Shown piece after piece: positions 17,118-26,008 of a stretch of 64,000 nt of DNA. The stretch spans positions 1 to 64,000 of the forward strand of contig NZ_VXKJ01000033.1 in NCBI RefSeq assembly GCF_008693075.1, written 5' to 3'. The stretch comes from Corynebacterium phocae. GTDB taxonomy: Bacteria; Actinomycetota; Actinomycetes; Mycobacteriales; Mycobacteriaceae. The number at the start of each line of letters is the position of its first letter. Within the stretch, counting starts at the first letter, position 1. The translations under genes and the position numbers were made by a program. The notes beneath the pieces were generated by a model. That model did not search any database, had not been told where the DNA came from, and worked only from the letters and a program-made list of their open reading frames with translations.

Positions 17118-19019
17118 GTGACCGCACCCGCTATTCATCCCGTTGACCAAGTGCCCGGCGCCGGCAAACTTGCCGCGCTGGGCTTGCAGCATGTTTTGGC
17201 CTTCTACGCCGGGGCGGTTATCGTCCCCCTGCTTATCGCCGGCTCGCTGGGCCTGGACGCAGAAACCACCATTCACCTCATCAACGCTGACCTTTTGACC
17301 TGCGGTATCGCTACGCTGATCCAGTCGGTGGGTATCGGCAAGTATGTGGGCGTGCGCCTGCCCATCATCCAGGGCGTGACCACCACGGCTGTGGCACCCA
17401 TTATTGCCATTGGCCTGGGGGTGGAGGATCCGGCGCTGGCGCTGCCCACTATCTACGGCGCGGTGATTGTTTCCGGGTTGTTTACCTTCTTTGCCACGCC
17501 GGTATTCGCGCGGTTTTTGAAGTTCTTCCCACCGGTGGTCACCGGTTCGGTGCTGCTGGTTATGGGTACCTCCTTGCTGGTGGTTTCCGCCAATGACTTC
17601 ACCAACTACGCAGATGGCACGCCCGCAGTTAAAGACTTGGCCTATGCCGGCGGCACACTATTGGTCATCATCTTGGCCCAGCGTTTCTTCAAAGGTTTCT
17701 TGGGTACCTTGGCCATCCTCATGGGCCTGGTGGTAGGTACGGTCACAGCGCTTCTTCTTGGTGACGCCTCCTTGGACAAGGTGGCAGAAGCCGCCCCCGT
17801 GGGCATTACCACCCCTTTTTACTTTGGTATCCCGCGCTTTGACCTAGCGGCCATCTTTTCCATGATCATCGTCATGATTATCACCATGGTGGAAACCACC
17901 GGTGACGTTTTTGCCACCGGTGAGATTGTCAAAAAGCGCATCAAGCGCGAGGACATCAAGCGAGCGCTGCGCGCCGACGGAATCTCCACCTTCCTAGGCG
18001 GTGTCATGAACTCCTTCCCCTACACCTGCTTCGCCCAGAACGTGGGCCTGGTGCGCATCACTAACGTGAAATCGCGGTGGGTGGCAGCGGCAGCCGCAGG
18101 CTTCATGATCGTTTTGGGTCTGCTTCCCAAGGCAGGCGCTATCGTGGCCTCCATTCCGTCACCAGTGCTTGGCGGGGCGTCCTTAGCCATGTTCGCCGCC
18201 GTGGCATGGGTAGGCATGCAAACCATTGCCAAAGCGGATATGTCAGACAACCGCAACGCGGTCATTGTCTCCACCGCACTGGGATTAGCCATGTTGGTGA
18301 CGTTCAAGCCGGAAATCGCGCTGGCTTTGCCGGAATGGTCCCGGATTTTCGTTTCTTCCGGCATGTCCATCGGCGCGATTGCCGCCATCGTGTTGAACTG
18401 GCTGTTCTTCCACGTCGGCAGCCAAAGCGGCGGAGATGTTGCCCGCACGGAGGCCGGAAGCATCAGCCTGGCGCAGCTCAATGAGATGGACCGTGAACAG
18501 TTCGTGGCCGCGCTGCGCCCGCTGTTTAACCGCGAGCTCTGGCCGCTGGAAAAGGCCTGGGAGGCCAGGCCTTTCGAGGACGTGTCCAAGCTGCGTGAGG
18601 CCGTGCAGGTGGCGGTGCTTACCGGGCCAGAAGAAGACAAACTAGCGCTCATCAACGACTACCCGGATATGGCCACTTTGCTCCTGGCTGACTCCACAGG
18701 CTCCCACGCAATCTCCGCAGACCGCGGCTCCATTGGTATAGGCGAGCTAGACGACGTGGAAACCTCCCGCGTCCTGGAACTTTCGGAGTCCTACCGCCAG
18801 CGCTTTGGGTTGCCCTTCGTGGCCTTCTTGGACACCACAGACACCGTGGAGTCCATCCTGGCCGCCGGCCGCCGCCGCCTGGCTAACTCCGAGGAACAAG
18901 AGCGCCGGGTACTGCTCACCGAAATCGTAGAAATTGCTGGGGACCGCTTTGACATCCTGTTGGCTGACGCCAACCCGGTGCGCTCCGCCTGGGACCGGAA
19001 ATTCACTGAGGTCGACTAA
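17118..19019 (+). CDS. NCS2 xanthine/uric acid permease fused to OHCU-decarboxylase-like domain
   Basis: The product has 633 residues from GTG17118, with AAGGAG at 9-base spacing. Residues about 15-440 are an NCS2 nucleobase:cation symporter with about 14 membrane helices, including FYAGAVIVPLLIAGSLG, GVRLPIIQGVTT and MVETTGDVFATGEIV; it most resembles xanthine/urate carriers. Residues about 450-630 resemble OHCU decarboxylase, which makes S-allantoin from the urate oxidation product (LNEMDREQFVAALRPLF, AWEARPF, YRQRFGLPFVAFL). The family's catalytic HPDL reads YPDM here (Tyr515) and the following Glu-Gln is missing, so the domain is probably inactive or regulatory. The gene stands alone, with no uricase nearby. 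Confidence 0.88.
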   Translation: MTAPAIHPVDQVPGAGKLAALGLQHVLAFYAGAVIVPLLIAGSLGLDAETTIHLINADLLTCGIATLIQSVGIGKYVGVRLPIIQGVTTTAVAPIIAIGLGVEDPALALPTIYGAVIVSGLFTFFATPVFARFLKFFPPVVTGSVLLVMGTSLLVVSANDFTNYADGTPAVKDLAYAGGTLLVIILAQRFFKGFLGTLAILMGLVVGTVTALLLGDASLDKVAEAAPVGITTPFYFGIPRFDLAAIFSMIIVMIITMVETTGDVFATGEIVKKRIKREDIKRALRADGISTFLGGVMNSFPYTCFAQNVGLVRITNVKSRWVAAAAAGFMIVLGLLPKAGAIVASIPSPVLGGASLAMFAAVAWVGMQTIAKADMSDNRNAVIVSTALGLAMLVTFKPEIALALPEWSRIFVSSGMSIGAIAAIVLNWLFFHVGSQSGGDVARTEAGSISLAQLNEMDREQFVAALRPLFNRELWPLEKAWEARPFEDVSKLREAVQVAVLTGPEEDKLALINDYPDMATLLLADSTGSHAISADRGSIGIGELDDVETSRVLELSESYRQRFGLPFVAFLDTTDTVESILAAGRRRLANSEEQERRVLLTEIVEIAGDRFDILLADANPVRSAWDRKFTEVD

Positions 19020-19038
19020 CCAGCCCCGCCTGCAAAAA

Positions 19039-19102
19039 GGGCAATCGGCGGAGGTTAACAAGAAATCGCGCTCAGCGGCACACTGACTTCCGCGGATTGC
19101 CC
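19039..19102. repeat. 14-bp imperfect inverted repeat
   Basis: GGGCAATCGGCGGA at 19039-19052 and TCCGCGGATTGCCC at 19089-19102 are inverted, with one mismatch and a 36-base loop. They lie between the convergent permease and SURF1 genes. The rest of 19020-19277 shows nothing clear. Confidence 0.5.
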
Positions 19103-19277
19103 ATCCGCCCGCCGGAACCACTCCTGAAACTCGCTAAATTCTTCCAAGCGTTTCCCGCAGCTTTGGCTTCCGGCACCGCAGGAGTTTTGGCCCGTCCTGG
19201 TTGGCCGGTTCCGGGAGGTCGCATACAGCCGGCCCTGCCGGGCATCGGCATGGTGGGCCAGGTCAGGGGAGTTAGGA

Positions 19278-20333
19278 CTAGAAACGCTCCTTGCCGCGGC
19301 GGTTTAATTTATCGTAGAAATCCGGCTTCGCGTCACCGTAGCGGGCGCGGTGGCGCCGCGAACTAGGCTTTGGGCTAGACGGAGCGTCAGAGCCGGGACC
19401 GGGAACTGACGTGGGCTGGGGTTTAGGCCCCGCCTCGGGGGTTGCTTTTGGTGCCGGCTGCGGCTGTGGTTGTGGGGCTGCTTTGGGCTCTACTTGCGGC
19501 TGTGGTTGTGGGGTTGCTTTGGGCTCTACTTGGGGCCCTGCTTGCGGCTGTGGTTGTGGGGTTGCTTCGGGGGCGGCGCGGTTTAGCAGCTTTTCTTCCT
19601 CGCGGAAGCGGCGGCGCTCGCGGACCTCTGCCCAGGCAAAATACCCCAAGCCCAGGGGTGCCATAATGCCAAAGGCAATCCACTGGAATCCGTAGGAAAG
19701 GTGGGACCCGCGTTCAAGCTGGGGAACGGGGATGAAGTTCAACACGCCTGGCTGGTCGGAGTCGGAAATCTGTAGGTAATCAGCGCCCAGGTCAAGGCCG
19801 GTGACCTCGCCCACCTGGGGCGGGTTGATGGTATAGACCTGGTCGTAGCCGTCTTCAACAATGGGCTTGGAGGAAGGGTGCGGGCCCTCGTGGGTGCGTA
19901 GCATGGCCTCCACGGTGACCTCCCCGCTTGGGGCTGGCGGGATCTCAGGTACCGCGTTGCCCGCAGCCGCCGGCACCCAACCGCGGTTGACCAGCATGAT
20001 GGTTCCGCTGTCATCTTTAAAAGGCACCAGGGATTGATAGGTGGGCCCGGAAGCCACGGGCCGTAGCCGCAGCAGGACCTCGGAGTCGGGCAGATAGCGG
20101 CCGTGCAGTGCCACGCGGGTCCACTCAGAAATAGCGGCGCCGTCTGGTCCTACGGCCTCATCCAAGGGGACGGGGCCAGCGTTGTAGGCGGCCTCAATGG
20201 CCTTGTTGCGTTCCACAATGTCATGGTCCTTCCCCAACTGCCAAGGCGCTAGGAGGGTGAAGGCAAAGTAGGAAAAGACCACCACGAAGATGGCCATCAG
20301 TACCCACTTGGGCTTGAGGAACGTCCTGAACAC
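19278..20333 (-). CDS. SURF1-family cytochrome oxidase assembly protein
   Basis: The product has 351 residues. The SURF1 layout is complete: an N-terminal membrane helix (WVLMAIFVVVFSYFAFTLL), an extracytoplasmic domain with WTRVALHGRYLPD, MLVNRGWVPA and a second helix preceded by HLSYGFQWIAFGIM. SURF1 helps insert heme in aa3-type oxidase. A C-terminal cytoplasmic tail of about 110 residues is made of Pro/Gln repeats (PQPQPQVEPKA and variants) and ends in basic residues. The tail is encoded by ~36-bp tandem repeats (19440-19570) and is probably length-variable. It follows the phosphatase gene by four bases, so the two are co-transcribed. Confidence 0.9.
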   Translation of the reverse strand: MFRTFLKPKWVLMAIFVVVFSYFAFTLLAPWQLGKDHDIVERNKAIEAAYNAGPVPLDEAVGPDGAAISEWTRVALHGRYLPDSEVLLRLRPVASGPTYQSLVPFKDDSGTIMLVNRGWVPAAAGNAVPEIPPAPSGEVTVEAMLRTHEGPHPSSKPIVEDGYDQVYTINPPQVGEVTGLDLGADYLQISDSDQPGVLNFIPVPQLERGSHLSYGFQWIAFGIMAPLGLGYFAWAEVRERRRFREEEKLLNRAAPEATPQPQPQAGPQVEPKATPQPQPQVEPKAAPQPQPQPAPKATPEAGPKPQPTSVPGPGSDAPSSPKPSSRRHRARYGDAKPDFYDKLNRRGKERF

Positions 20334-20337
20334 GGCC

Positions 20338-20832
20338 CTAGTGCCCCTGCGCGTGGTCGCGGATCCAGTCCATCAAACCAGGTATAGAGTCCTCAATATT
20401 GTGGCGGACGGTGGCAAAGTCTTCCTGGGAGCCGTAGTAGGGGTCCTCGACATCGGGGCTGGAAGCGTCCTCATCAAAAGACCTCATGAGCTTGACCTTG
20501 CTAGCGTCAATCCCCTTGGCAATCAGCTTGTCCCGGTGTCCGGAGTCCATGGCTACAAACAGGTCGGCGTCCATGTGTTCTTTGCCCAACTGGGCGGCCC
20601 GGTGCGCGCTGCCGTCGTGGCCGGCCTTGCGCAGCTCCGCAATGGCGCGCTCATCCGCGCCCTGGCCCACGTGCCAGCCGCCCAGGCCGCACGAGGACGT
20701 GCGAGCTAGGAGATCAAGCATGTCAGTTTCCATGGCGTCGCGCGCGATGACCTCGGCCATAGGGGAGCGGCAGATATTTCCGGTACAAACAAATACGATG
20801 TGCAGGCGTGAATCCTGATCGGTTGAAGTCAT
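20338..20832 (-). CDS. low-molecular-weight protein-tyrosine phosphatase
   Basis: The product has 164 residues. It starts with the P-loop VCTGNICRSPMAEVI (CX5RS, with the nucleophile Cys and Arg) and has the acid loop DPYYG near residue 136. Both are diagnostic of the class II Cys-based phosphatases, which dephosphorylate tyrosine-phosphorylated proteins and sometimes act in surface polysaccharide control. ATG20832 is chosen because the phosphatase fold begins ten residues later; the longer frame adds hydrophobic residues without family likeness. It shares a 46-base divergent promoter region with the Nif3 gene. SURF1 follows at once. Confidence 0.9.
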   Translation of the reverse strand: MTSTDQDSRLHIVFVCTGNICRSPMAEVIARDAMETDMLDLLARTSSCGLGGWHVGQGADERAIAELRKAGHDGSAHRAAQLGKEHMDADLFVAMDSGHRDKLIAKGIDASKVKLMRSFDEDASSPDVEDPYYGSQEDFATVRHNIEDSIPGLMDWIRDHAQGH

Positions 20833-20878
20833 GCCGTCTACGATAGTGGCAGTATAGAAAAATAGGAAAGTGGTGCCC

Positions 20879-22018
20879 ATGTCTGTCTCTACAGTTGACC
20901 AAGTTCGAAACGTGATTGAAAAAGCCTACCCGCCGCACCTGGCGGAAAGCTGGGATGCGGTGGGCCTTATTTGCGGCGACCCGCATGATGAGGTGAAAAA
21001 GGTGGCCTTCGCCCTGGATTGCACGCAGAGCGTGGCTGAGCGCGCCGTAGAGATTGGCGCAGACATGCTCGTAGTCCACCACCCGCTGCTCCTGCGCGGG
21101 GTGACCAGCGTGGCGGCGGACACGCCCAAAGGCAAGGTCATACACACACTCGTTAAGGGCGGGGTGGCGCTCATGGCCGCGCATACCAACGCGGACAAGG
21201 CCCGTCCGGGCGTCAATGACAAGCTGGCGGAATTAGTGGGTATACAACCCGGCCGTCCGATTGTCCCTGTAGACCCTGCAGTAACCCACAGATGGGGCGT
21301 GCACGTTCCTGCGGGCGCCGCCGCCAAGGTCAAGCAGGCCCTCTTTGACGCCGGTGCCGGCACAATCGGCGCGTATGAGGAATGTGCCTTTGAATTTTCG
21401 GGACAAGGGCAGTTCAAACCCGTGGAGGGTGCCAATCCAGCAGAAGGGCAGATAGGCCAGCTTGAGCACGTTGAGGAGCTGCGGGTGCAGTTTGTCGCAC
21501 CCAGCCACCTGCGCAGCCGCCTGGAAGATGCCCTGCGCGCAGCCCACCCCTACGAGGAACCAGCCTTTGATGTGGTGGAGCTAGTTGGCGGCGGTGAGCT
21601 GGATGAAGCCCTGGGGCTTGGGCGCATCGGCAAGCTCGATGCCCCCATGACCCTTCGCGATTTCGCGCAACAAGTGGCCAACAACCTGCCGGAAACGGAG
21701 TGGGGGATCCGCGCGGCCGGGGACCCGGAGATGATGATTGAAACGGTGGCCGTGAGCTCCGGCGCAGGTGACGGGTTCTTAGGCAAGGCCGCCCAGCTGG
21801 GCGCAGATGTCTACGTCACCTCCGATTTGCGCCACCACCCGGTGGATGAAACACTGCGCGAACATACAATCGCGGTCATTGACACCGCCCACTGGGCCAG
21901 CGAATTTCCCTGGACTAGCCAAGCACGCGATATTGTAGAGAAAGAAACCGGGCTAGAAACTGAGATAATTGATATCCGCACGGATCCCTGGACTATCAGT
22001 GCGCACAAGGAGAACTAA
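20879..22018 (+). CDS. Nif3-like dinuclear metal centre protein
   Basis: The product has 379 residues. Motifs of the Nif3/YbgI/DUF34 family are intact: WDAVGLICGDP, VVHHPLLLRGV (metal-binding His pair), AAHTNADKARPGVND, and the C-terminal TSDLRHHPVDE and IDTAHWASEFP. Actinobacterial members are long because of a PII-like insert in the middle (about 120-230 here). The family is proposed to act as a GTP cyclohydrolase-like metal enzyme, but its role is not settled. ATG20879 has AGGAAAG upstream; two in-frame GTGs at 20870 and 20873 are less likely. It heads an operon with the zinc-ribbon and RNase H-phosphatase genes. Confidence 0.92.
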   Translation: MSVSTVDQVRNVIEKAYPPHLAESWDAVGLICGDPHDEVKKVAFALDCTQSVAERAVEIGADMLVVHHPLLLRGVTSVAADTPKGKVIHTLVKGGVALMAAHTNADKARPGVNDKLAELVGIQPGRPIVPVDPAVTHRWGVHVPAGAAAKVKQALFDAGAGTIGAYEECAFEFSGQGQFKPVEGANPAEGQIGQLEHVEELRVQFVAPSHLRSRLEDALRAAHPYEEPAFDVVELVGGGELDEALGLGRIGKLDAPMTLRDFAQQVANNLPETEWGIRAAGDPEMMIETVAVSSGAGDGFLGKAAQLGADVYVTSDLRHHPVDETLREHTIAVIDTAHWASEFPWTSQARDIVEKETGLETEIIDIRTDPWTISAHKEN

Positions 22019-22726
22019 ATGAAACTGGACGTAGAACTGCAACAGAAGCTGTTGGAGCTGGCAAACATCGAGCGCTCGCTGGGCGTGGAGGTTTCCCAAG
22101 AACTTCCCGAGGCAAGGGAGCTGGTCCAGTTGGAAGCGCAACTAGACCGCACCCGCAAAGCCGCCGGCTCCGCGCGCATGGCCGTCGATGACATGGAGCT
22201 AGAAATCCTGCGCATTCAATCCGATGAACGCAAGCTGCGCGCCCGCGAGCGCGACGACAAGGCCCAGCTCACTGCCGCTACTGATCCCGATGTCCGCCGC
22301 GACCTAGAGCACGATCTCTACGCGGCCAAGTCCCGGATCGCGGACCTGATGAGCGAGCTACAAGAAGCGCACAACCAAATCCACGCGCTACGCAACAACG
22401 TGGAATCCCACGGCGCGCAGGTCTCCGAGCTCGAACGCAAAGTGGAGGCCGCTCGCCGCGAACTGGACTCCGCGCAGGCCGCCCATGAGGCCCGCCCGGA
22501 CAGCTCCCAGCGGCTTGCTGAGCTCCGCGCGGAGCTACCCGCCGAGGTACTGGCGGAATACGACTCCGTGCGCCACGAAAACGGCGTGGGCGTAGCCCAA
22601 TTTACTAACCGTGCGTGTGGGGGCTGCTACATCCAGCTGCCGCCCGCCTCGGTCAACCACATCCGTACTACCTCCGAAACCCTGCTGCCGCAGTGCCCCG
22701 ACTGCGGCACCTACTTGGTGCGTTAG
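22019..22726 (+). CDS. coiled-coil zinc-ribbon protein (C4-type)
   Basis: The product has 235 residues. Residues about 10-185 form a long antiparallel coiled coil (heptad-rich LDRTRKAAGSARMAVDDMEL, VSELERKVEAARREL). The C-terminus is a zinc ribbon with CGGCYIQLPP and CPDCGTYL. This is the family found next to Nif3 in most actinobacteria; a nucleic-acid-binding or adaptor role is suggested by the fold but not proven. ATG22019 follows AAGGAG and directly abuts the Nif3 stop codon. The next gene starts three bases after its stop. Confidence 0.9.
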   Translation: MKLDVELQQKLLELANIERSLGVEVSQELPEARELVQLEAQLDRTRKAAGSARMAVDDMELEILRIQSDERKLRARERDDKAQLTAATDPDVRRDLEHDLYAAKSRIADLMSELQEAHNQIHALRNNVESHGAQVSELERKVEAARRELDSAQAAHEARPDSSQRLAELRAELPAEVLAEYDSVRHENGVGVAQFTNRACGGCYIQLPPASVNHIRTTSETLLPQCPDCGTYLVR

Positions 22727-22728
22727 CA

Positions 22729-23991
22729 ATGAAGCTGATTATCTACACCGACGGCGGTTCCCGCGGCAACCCGGGAATTTCCGGATCCGGCACGGTCATC
22801 TACGCCGCAGACGGCAAGACCATCCTCCACGAAATTGCCTACGTGGTGGGAAAGAAGGCCACCAACAACGTGGCCGAATACCACGGTTTGCTGCGCGGCC
22901 TTGAGGCGGCCCTGGAAATGGGCGCTGAACAGGTAGTGGTGTTCATGGACTCCAAGCTGGTCGTGGAGCAGGTCAGCGGGCGCTGGAAAGCCAAGCACCC
23001 GGCCATGCAAAAGCTGGCAGCCCAGGCCCAGGCCATGGTCCGCCAGATTGATAAATTTCAGATTTCCTGGGTGGCGCGCCGCTACAACAAGGTGGCAGAC
23101 GCCCTGTCGAACGTAGCCATGGACGCCTGCGCCAGGGGCCACGGCGTGGGCTTTGTGGGCGGGAAGCCGGACTTCGCGCCCGCGCCCGAATCTGCTGCTG
23201 GTGATGGCGCTGGTGCTGCTGGAGCTGGCCAGGAAAAGGCGGGGGCAGAGACTAATAAAGCTAGGACCGGGCGGGCCGCAAATCCCAAGCAGGCCGGGCA
23301 GGCCGCAAAACCCGAGCAGGCCGAGGGGACCGATAAAGCCGCGAAGCCGTCCAAGCGCAATGACGAGTGGATGGGAAAGCGCGTTGACCCGGTGACCATG
23401 ATCTTGCTGCGGCACGGAGAAACCGCGCTCAACGTGGGCAAGAAATGCGTGGGTTCCACGGACGCGGAGCTCACCGACACCGGCGTGGCGCAGGCGGAAG
23501 CCGCCGCCACGTTCCTGGCTAACCGCGACGTGGCCGCAGTGGTGTCCTCACCGCTGCAGCGCTGCGTTCACACAGCCCAGGCCGTGGCTACGGCCGTCGG
23601 CCTTGACGTTGAGGTAGAAGATGACCTGCGGGAGCTGGACTTCGGCGAGTGGGAGGGGCTTACCTCCCAACAAGCCGCGGCGCGTGACCCGGAGCTCTAC
23701 GAGCAGTGGCTAGATGACTCCGCAGTGGAATGCCCCGGCGGGGAATCACTACTGGCGCTTGGCCGGCGCGTTCGCGCGGTGCGCGGGCGGCTGCAAAAGA
23801 AATACGCGGGCAAGACCATCGTGGTAGTCAGCCACGTGCATCCGATTAAGGCCATTGTGCGGCAGGCGCTGGACGCGGGGCCGGCATCGGCAAGAAAGAT
23901 GCACCTAGACGTGGCCTCAATCTCCGAGGTGGAGTTCTACAAAGGCGGCTCGCTGGTACGCGGTATGAACCATGTGGGGCACTTGCGCTAG
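22729..23991 (+). CDS. bifunctional RNase HI / acid phosphatase
   Basis: The product has 420 residues in three parts. Residues 1-135 are a type I RNase H with all four acidic ligands in place: IYTDGGSRGNPG, AEYHGLLRGL, FMDSKLVV and NKVADALSN. Residues about 140-215 are an Ala/Lys/Gln-rich linker encoded by repetitive DNA. Residues about 225-420 are a histidine phosphatase (LLRHGETALN, SSPLQRCVHTA, ELDFGEWEG, VSHVHPIKAI). The layout is that of mycobacterial Rv2228c, in which the phosphatase half is CobC-like and the RNase H half removes RNA from hybrids. The start is the ATG three bases after the zinc-ribbon gene. Confidence 0.93.
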   Translation: MKLIIYTDGGSRGNPGISGSGTVIYAADGKTILHEIAYVVGKKATNNVAEYHGLLRGLEAALEMGAEQVVVFMDSKLVVEQVSGRWKAKHPAMQKLAAQAQAMVRQIDKFQISWVARRYNKVADALSNVAMDACARGHGVGFVGGKPDFAPAPESAAGDGAGAAGAGQEKAGAETNKARTGRAANPKQAGQAAKPEQAEGTDKAAKPSKRNDEWMGKRVDPVTMILLRHGETALNVGKKCVGSTDAELTDTGVAQAEAAATFLANRDVAAVVSSPLQRCVHTAQAVATAVGLDVEVEDDLRELDFGEWEGLTSQQAAARDPELYEQWLDDSAVECPGGESLLALGRRVRAVRGRLQKKYAGKTIVVVSHVHPIKAIVRQALDAGPASARKMHLDVASISEVEFYKGGSLVRGMNHVGHLR

Positions 23992-24002
23992 ACTCAACAA
24001 CT

Positions 24003-24405
<403 letters not shown>

Positions 24406-24470
24406 CCATTGTGCTTTGACGGGGCTGGGGATGGGTAGCGCCGTGTGGGGCGGCTGGGCTGGGGGTGGCG

Positions 24471-24527
24471 GTTCATTGGAAGATAAGTCCAAAAACCGGC
24501 CGGGAAAACCATTATCTACCAATGAAC
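24471..24527. repeat. solitary palindromic repeat of the GTTCATTGG family
   Basis: The arms GTTCATTGGAAGATAA (24471) and TTATCTACCAATGAAC (ending 24527) are inverted copies with a single mismatch over 16 bases, around a 25-base loop. The same arms occur in the 73-bp tandem array at 35861, so this is a dispersed element. It sits in the 200 bases between rnpB and the RNB gene. Confidence 0.75.
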
Positions 24528-24619
24528 GGCCGTGTGGGCGCTGCGGCGGCGCGTGGGGGATTGTCCAGGCACAGGCCCGCAGCGGGGCCGGGAGGCCGCA
24601 AAGCCGTTACCATTGGGGC

Positions 24620-26008
24620 ATGAAGCTATACGCAGCGCCGCTAGACTTTGACCCCATTGCCCAGGAACTTGGGATTGAACGGGGATTTTCTCCCCAACAC
24701 CATCAGCTGGCACGGGAGGCCACAGATCGCTTTGCCGGCCAACGCGCAGACGCCCTAGACATCCCGCTGGTCACCATAGACCCGGAAGGATCACAAGACC
24801 TAGATCAAGCGGTCTGCATCAAACCCCAGGGGGATGGGTACGTGGTGTACTACGCAATCGCTGATGTAGCGGCCTTCATCGAGCCGGGTTCCCCGCTGGA
24901 AGATGAGGGCTTCAAACGCGGCCAAACCATCTACCTGCCCGATGAGCCGGCGCGGTTGCACCCGGAGGAAATTTCCGAGGACAAGGCCTCGCTCCTTCCC
25001 GGAGTTCCGCGCCCAGCGGTGTTATGGACTTTCCACCTGGACGCGGACGGAGAAGTGAAAAATTTCACGGTGGAGCGCGCACAGGTCAAATCCCGGGCCC
25101 AGCTCAACTACGCAGGCGTACACCAAGATCTGCTGCAAGGGCAGCTGCACCCATCCATAGCGCTGCTGCCCACGGTGGGCCAGCTGCGGCAGCAATCCAG
25201 CAGGCGGCGCGGGGCCATCAGCTTGCGTATGCCCGCCCAACGCGTCGCAGAAGACCCCCAAGGGCGCTTTGAACTGGTTACCGAACCGCGCCTGGAAGTG
25301 ATGGATTACAACTCGGAGATCTCACTGCTGACCGGAATGTGCGCCGGCAACTTGATTGCTGGCCACGGCGTGGGTCTGCTGCGTACCCTCCCGGACGCGG
25401 ATGAGGCGGCCAAGGCCACCTTCGTGGCTGAGGCTGCGGCCTTGGGCTACGAGGTCACACAGGCGGGTATCGGCGAGTTTCTGCGCACCGTTGCAGCCGA
25501 CTCCCCACAGGGCATGGCCGTCATGCGCGAAGCCCTCTACCTGCTGCGCGGGGCGGGGTATGCCTGGCTGCCGGAGGATGAACCCGAAACCCGCGCCGGA
25601 ATCGGCGGATATTACGCCCACGTCACCGCGCCGTTGCGCCGGCTGTGCGATCGCTTTGCCACGGAAGTCTGCCTCAGTATCACCGCCGGGCAACCCATCC
25701 CCGAGTGGGTGAGCGCCCGGGCGCAGGACCTCAAAGAAACCATGCACCGGACCACCGCGCTGGCCCACCACGCGGATAGAGCATGCCTGAACCTCACCAT
25801 AGCCACGGTGCTAAAGCCGTGGGTGGGGCATAACTTCCCCGCAGTAATTCTTGACAGTACCGAGTCCAAGGCCAAAGCTCTCATCACCCAACCGCCGTTA
25901 GTGGCCGGGGTAATTGGCAGCCCGGAACCCGGGACAAACACCGCCGTGACGCTGGTACGCGCGGAGATTGAGAAGCGGGAAGTAGCCTTTGCCTGGCCGG
26001 CGGACTAA
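24620..26008 (+). CDS. RNB-domain ribonuclease
   Basis: The product has 462 residues. The RNB catalytic domain spans about 50-390: IDPEGSQDLDQAV carries three of the four Mg-binding aspartates of RNase II, the fourth being Gln. Downstream come ADVAAFIEPGSPLEDEGFKRG, TIYLPDEP and the later YYAHVTAPLRRLCDRF. The N-terminal cold-shock domains of RNase II/R are absent and the C-terminal part is a short beta domain, as in other actinobacterial stand-alone RNB proteins. ATG24620 is used because the upstream in-frame stretch runs through the palindromic repeat. Its last four bases overlap the end of the convergent galactokinase-like gene. Confidence 0.85.
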   Translation: MKLYAAPLDFDPIAQELGIERGFSPQHHQLAREATDRFAGQRADALDIPLVTIDPEGSQDLDQAVCIKPQGDGYVVYYAIADVAAFIEPGSPLEDEGFKRGQTIYLPDEPARLHPEEISEDKASLLPGVPRPAVLWTFHLDADGEVKNFTVERAQVKSRAQLNYAGVHQDLLQGQLHPSIALLPTVGQLRQQSSRRRGAISLRMPAQRVAEDPQGRFELVTEPRLEVMDYNSEISLLTGMCAGNLIAGHGVGLLRTLPDADEAAKATFVAEAAALGYEVTQAGIGEFLRTVAADSPQGMAVMREALYLLRGAGYAWLPEDEPETRAGIGGYYAHVTAPLRRLCDRFATEVCLSITAGQPIPEWVSARAQDLKETMHRTTALAHHADRACLNLTIATVLKPWVGHNFPAVILDSTESKAKALITQPPLVAGVIGSPEPGTNTAVTLVRAEIEKREVAFAWPAD

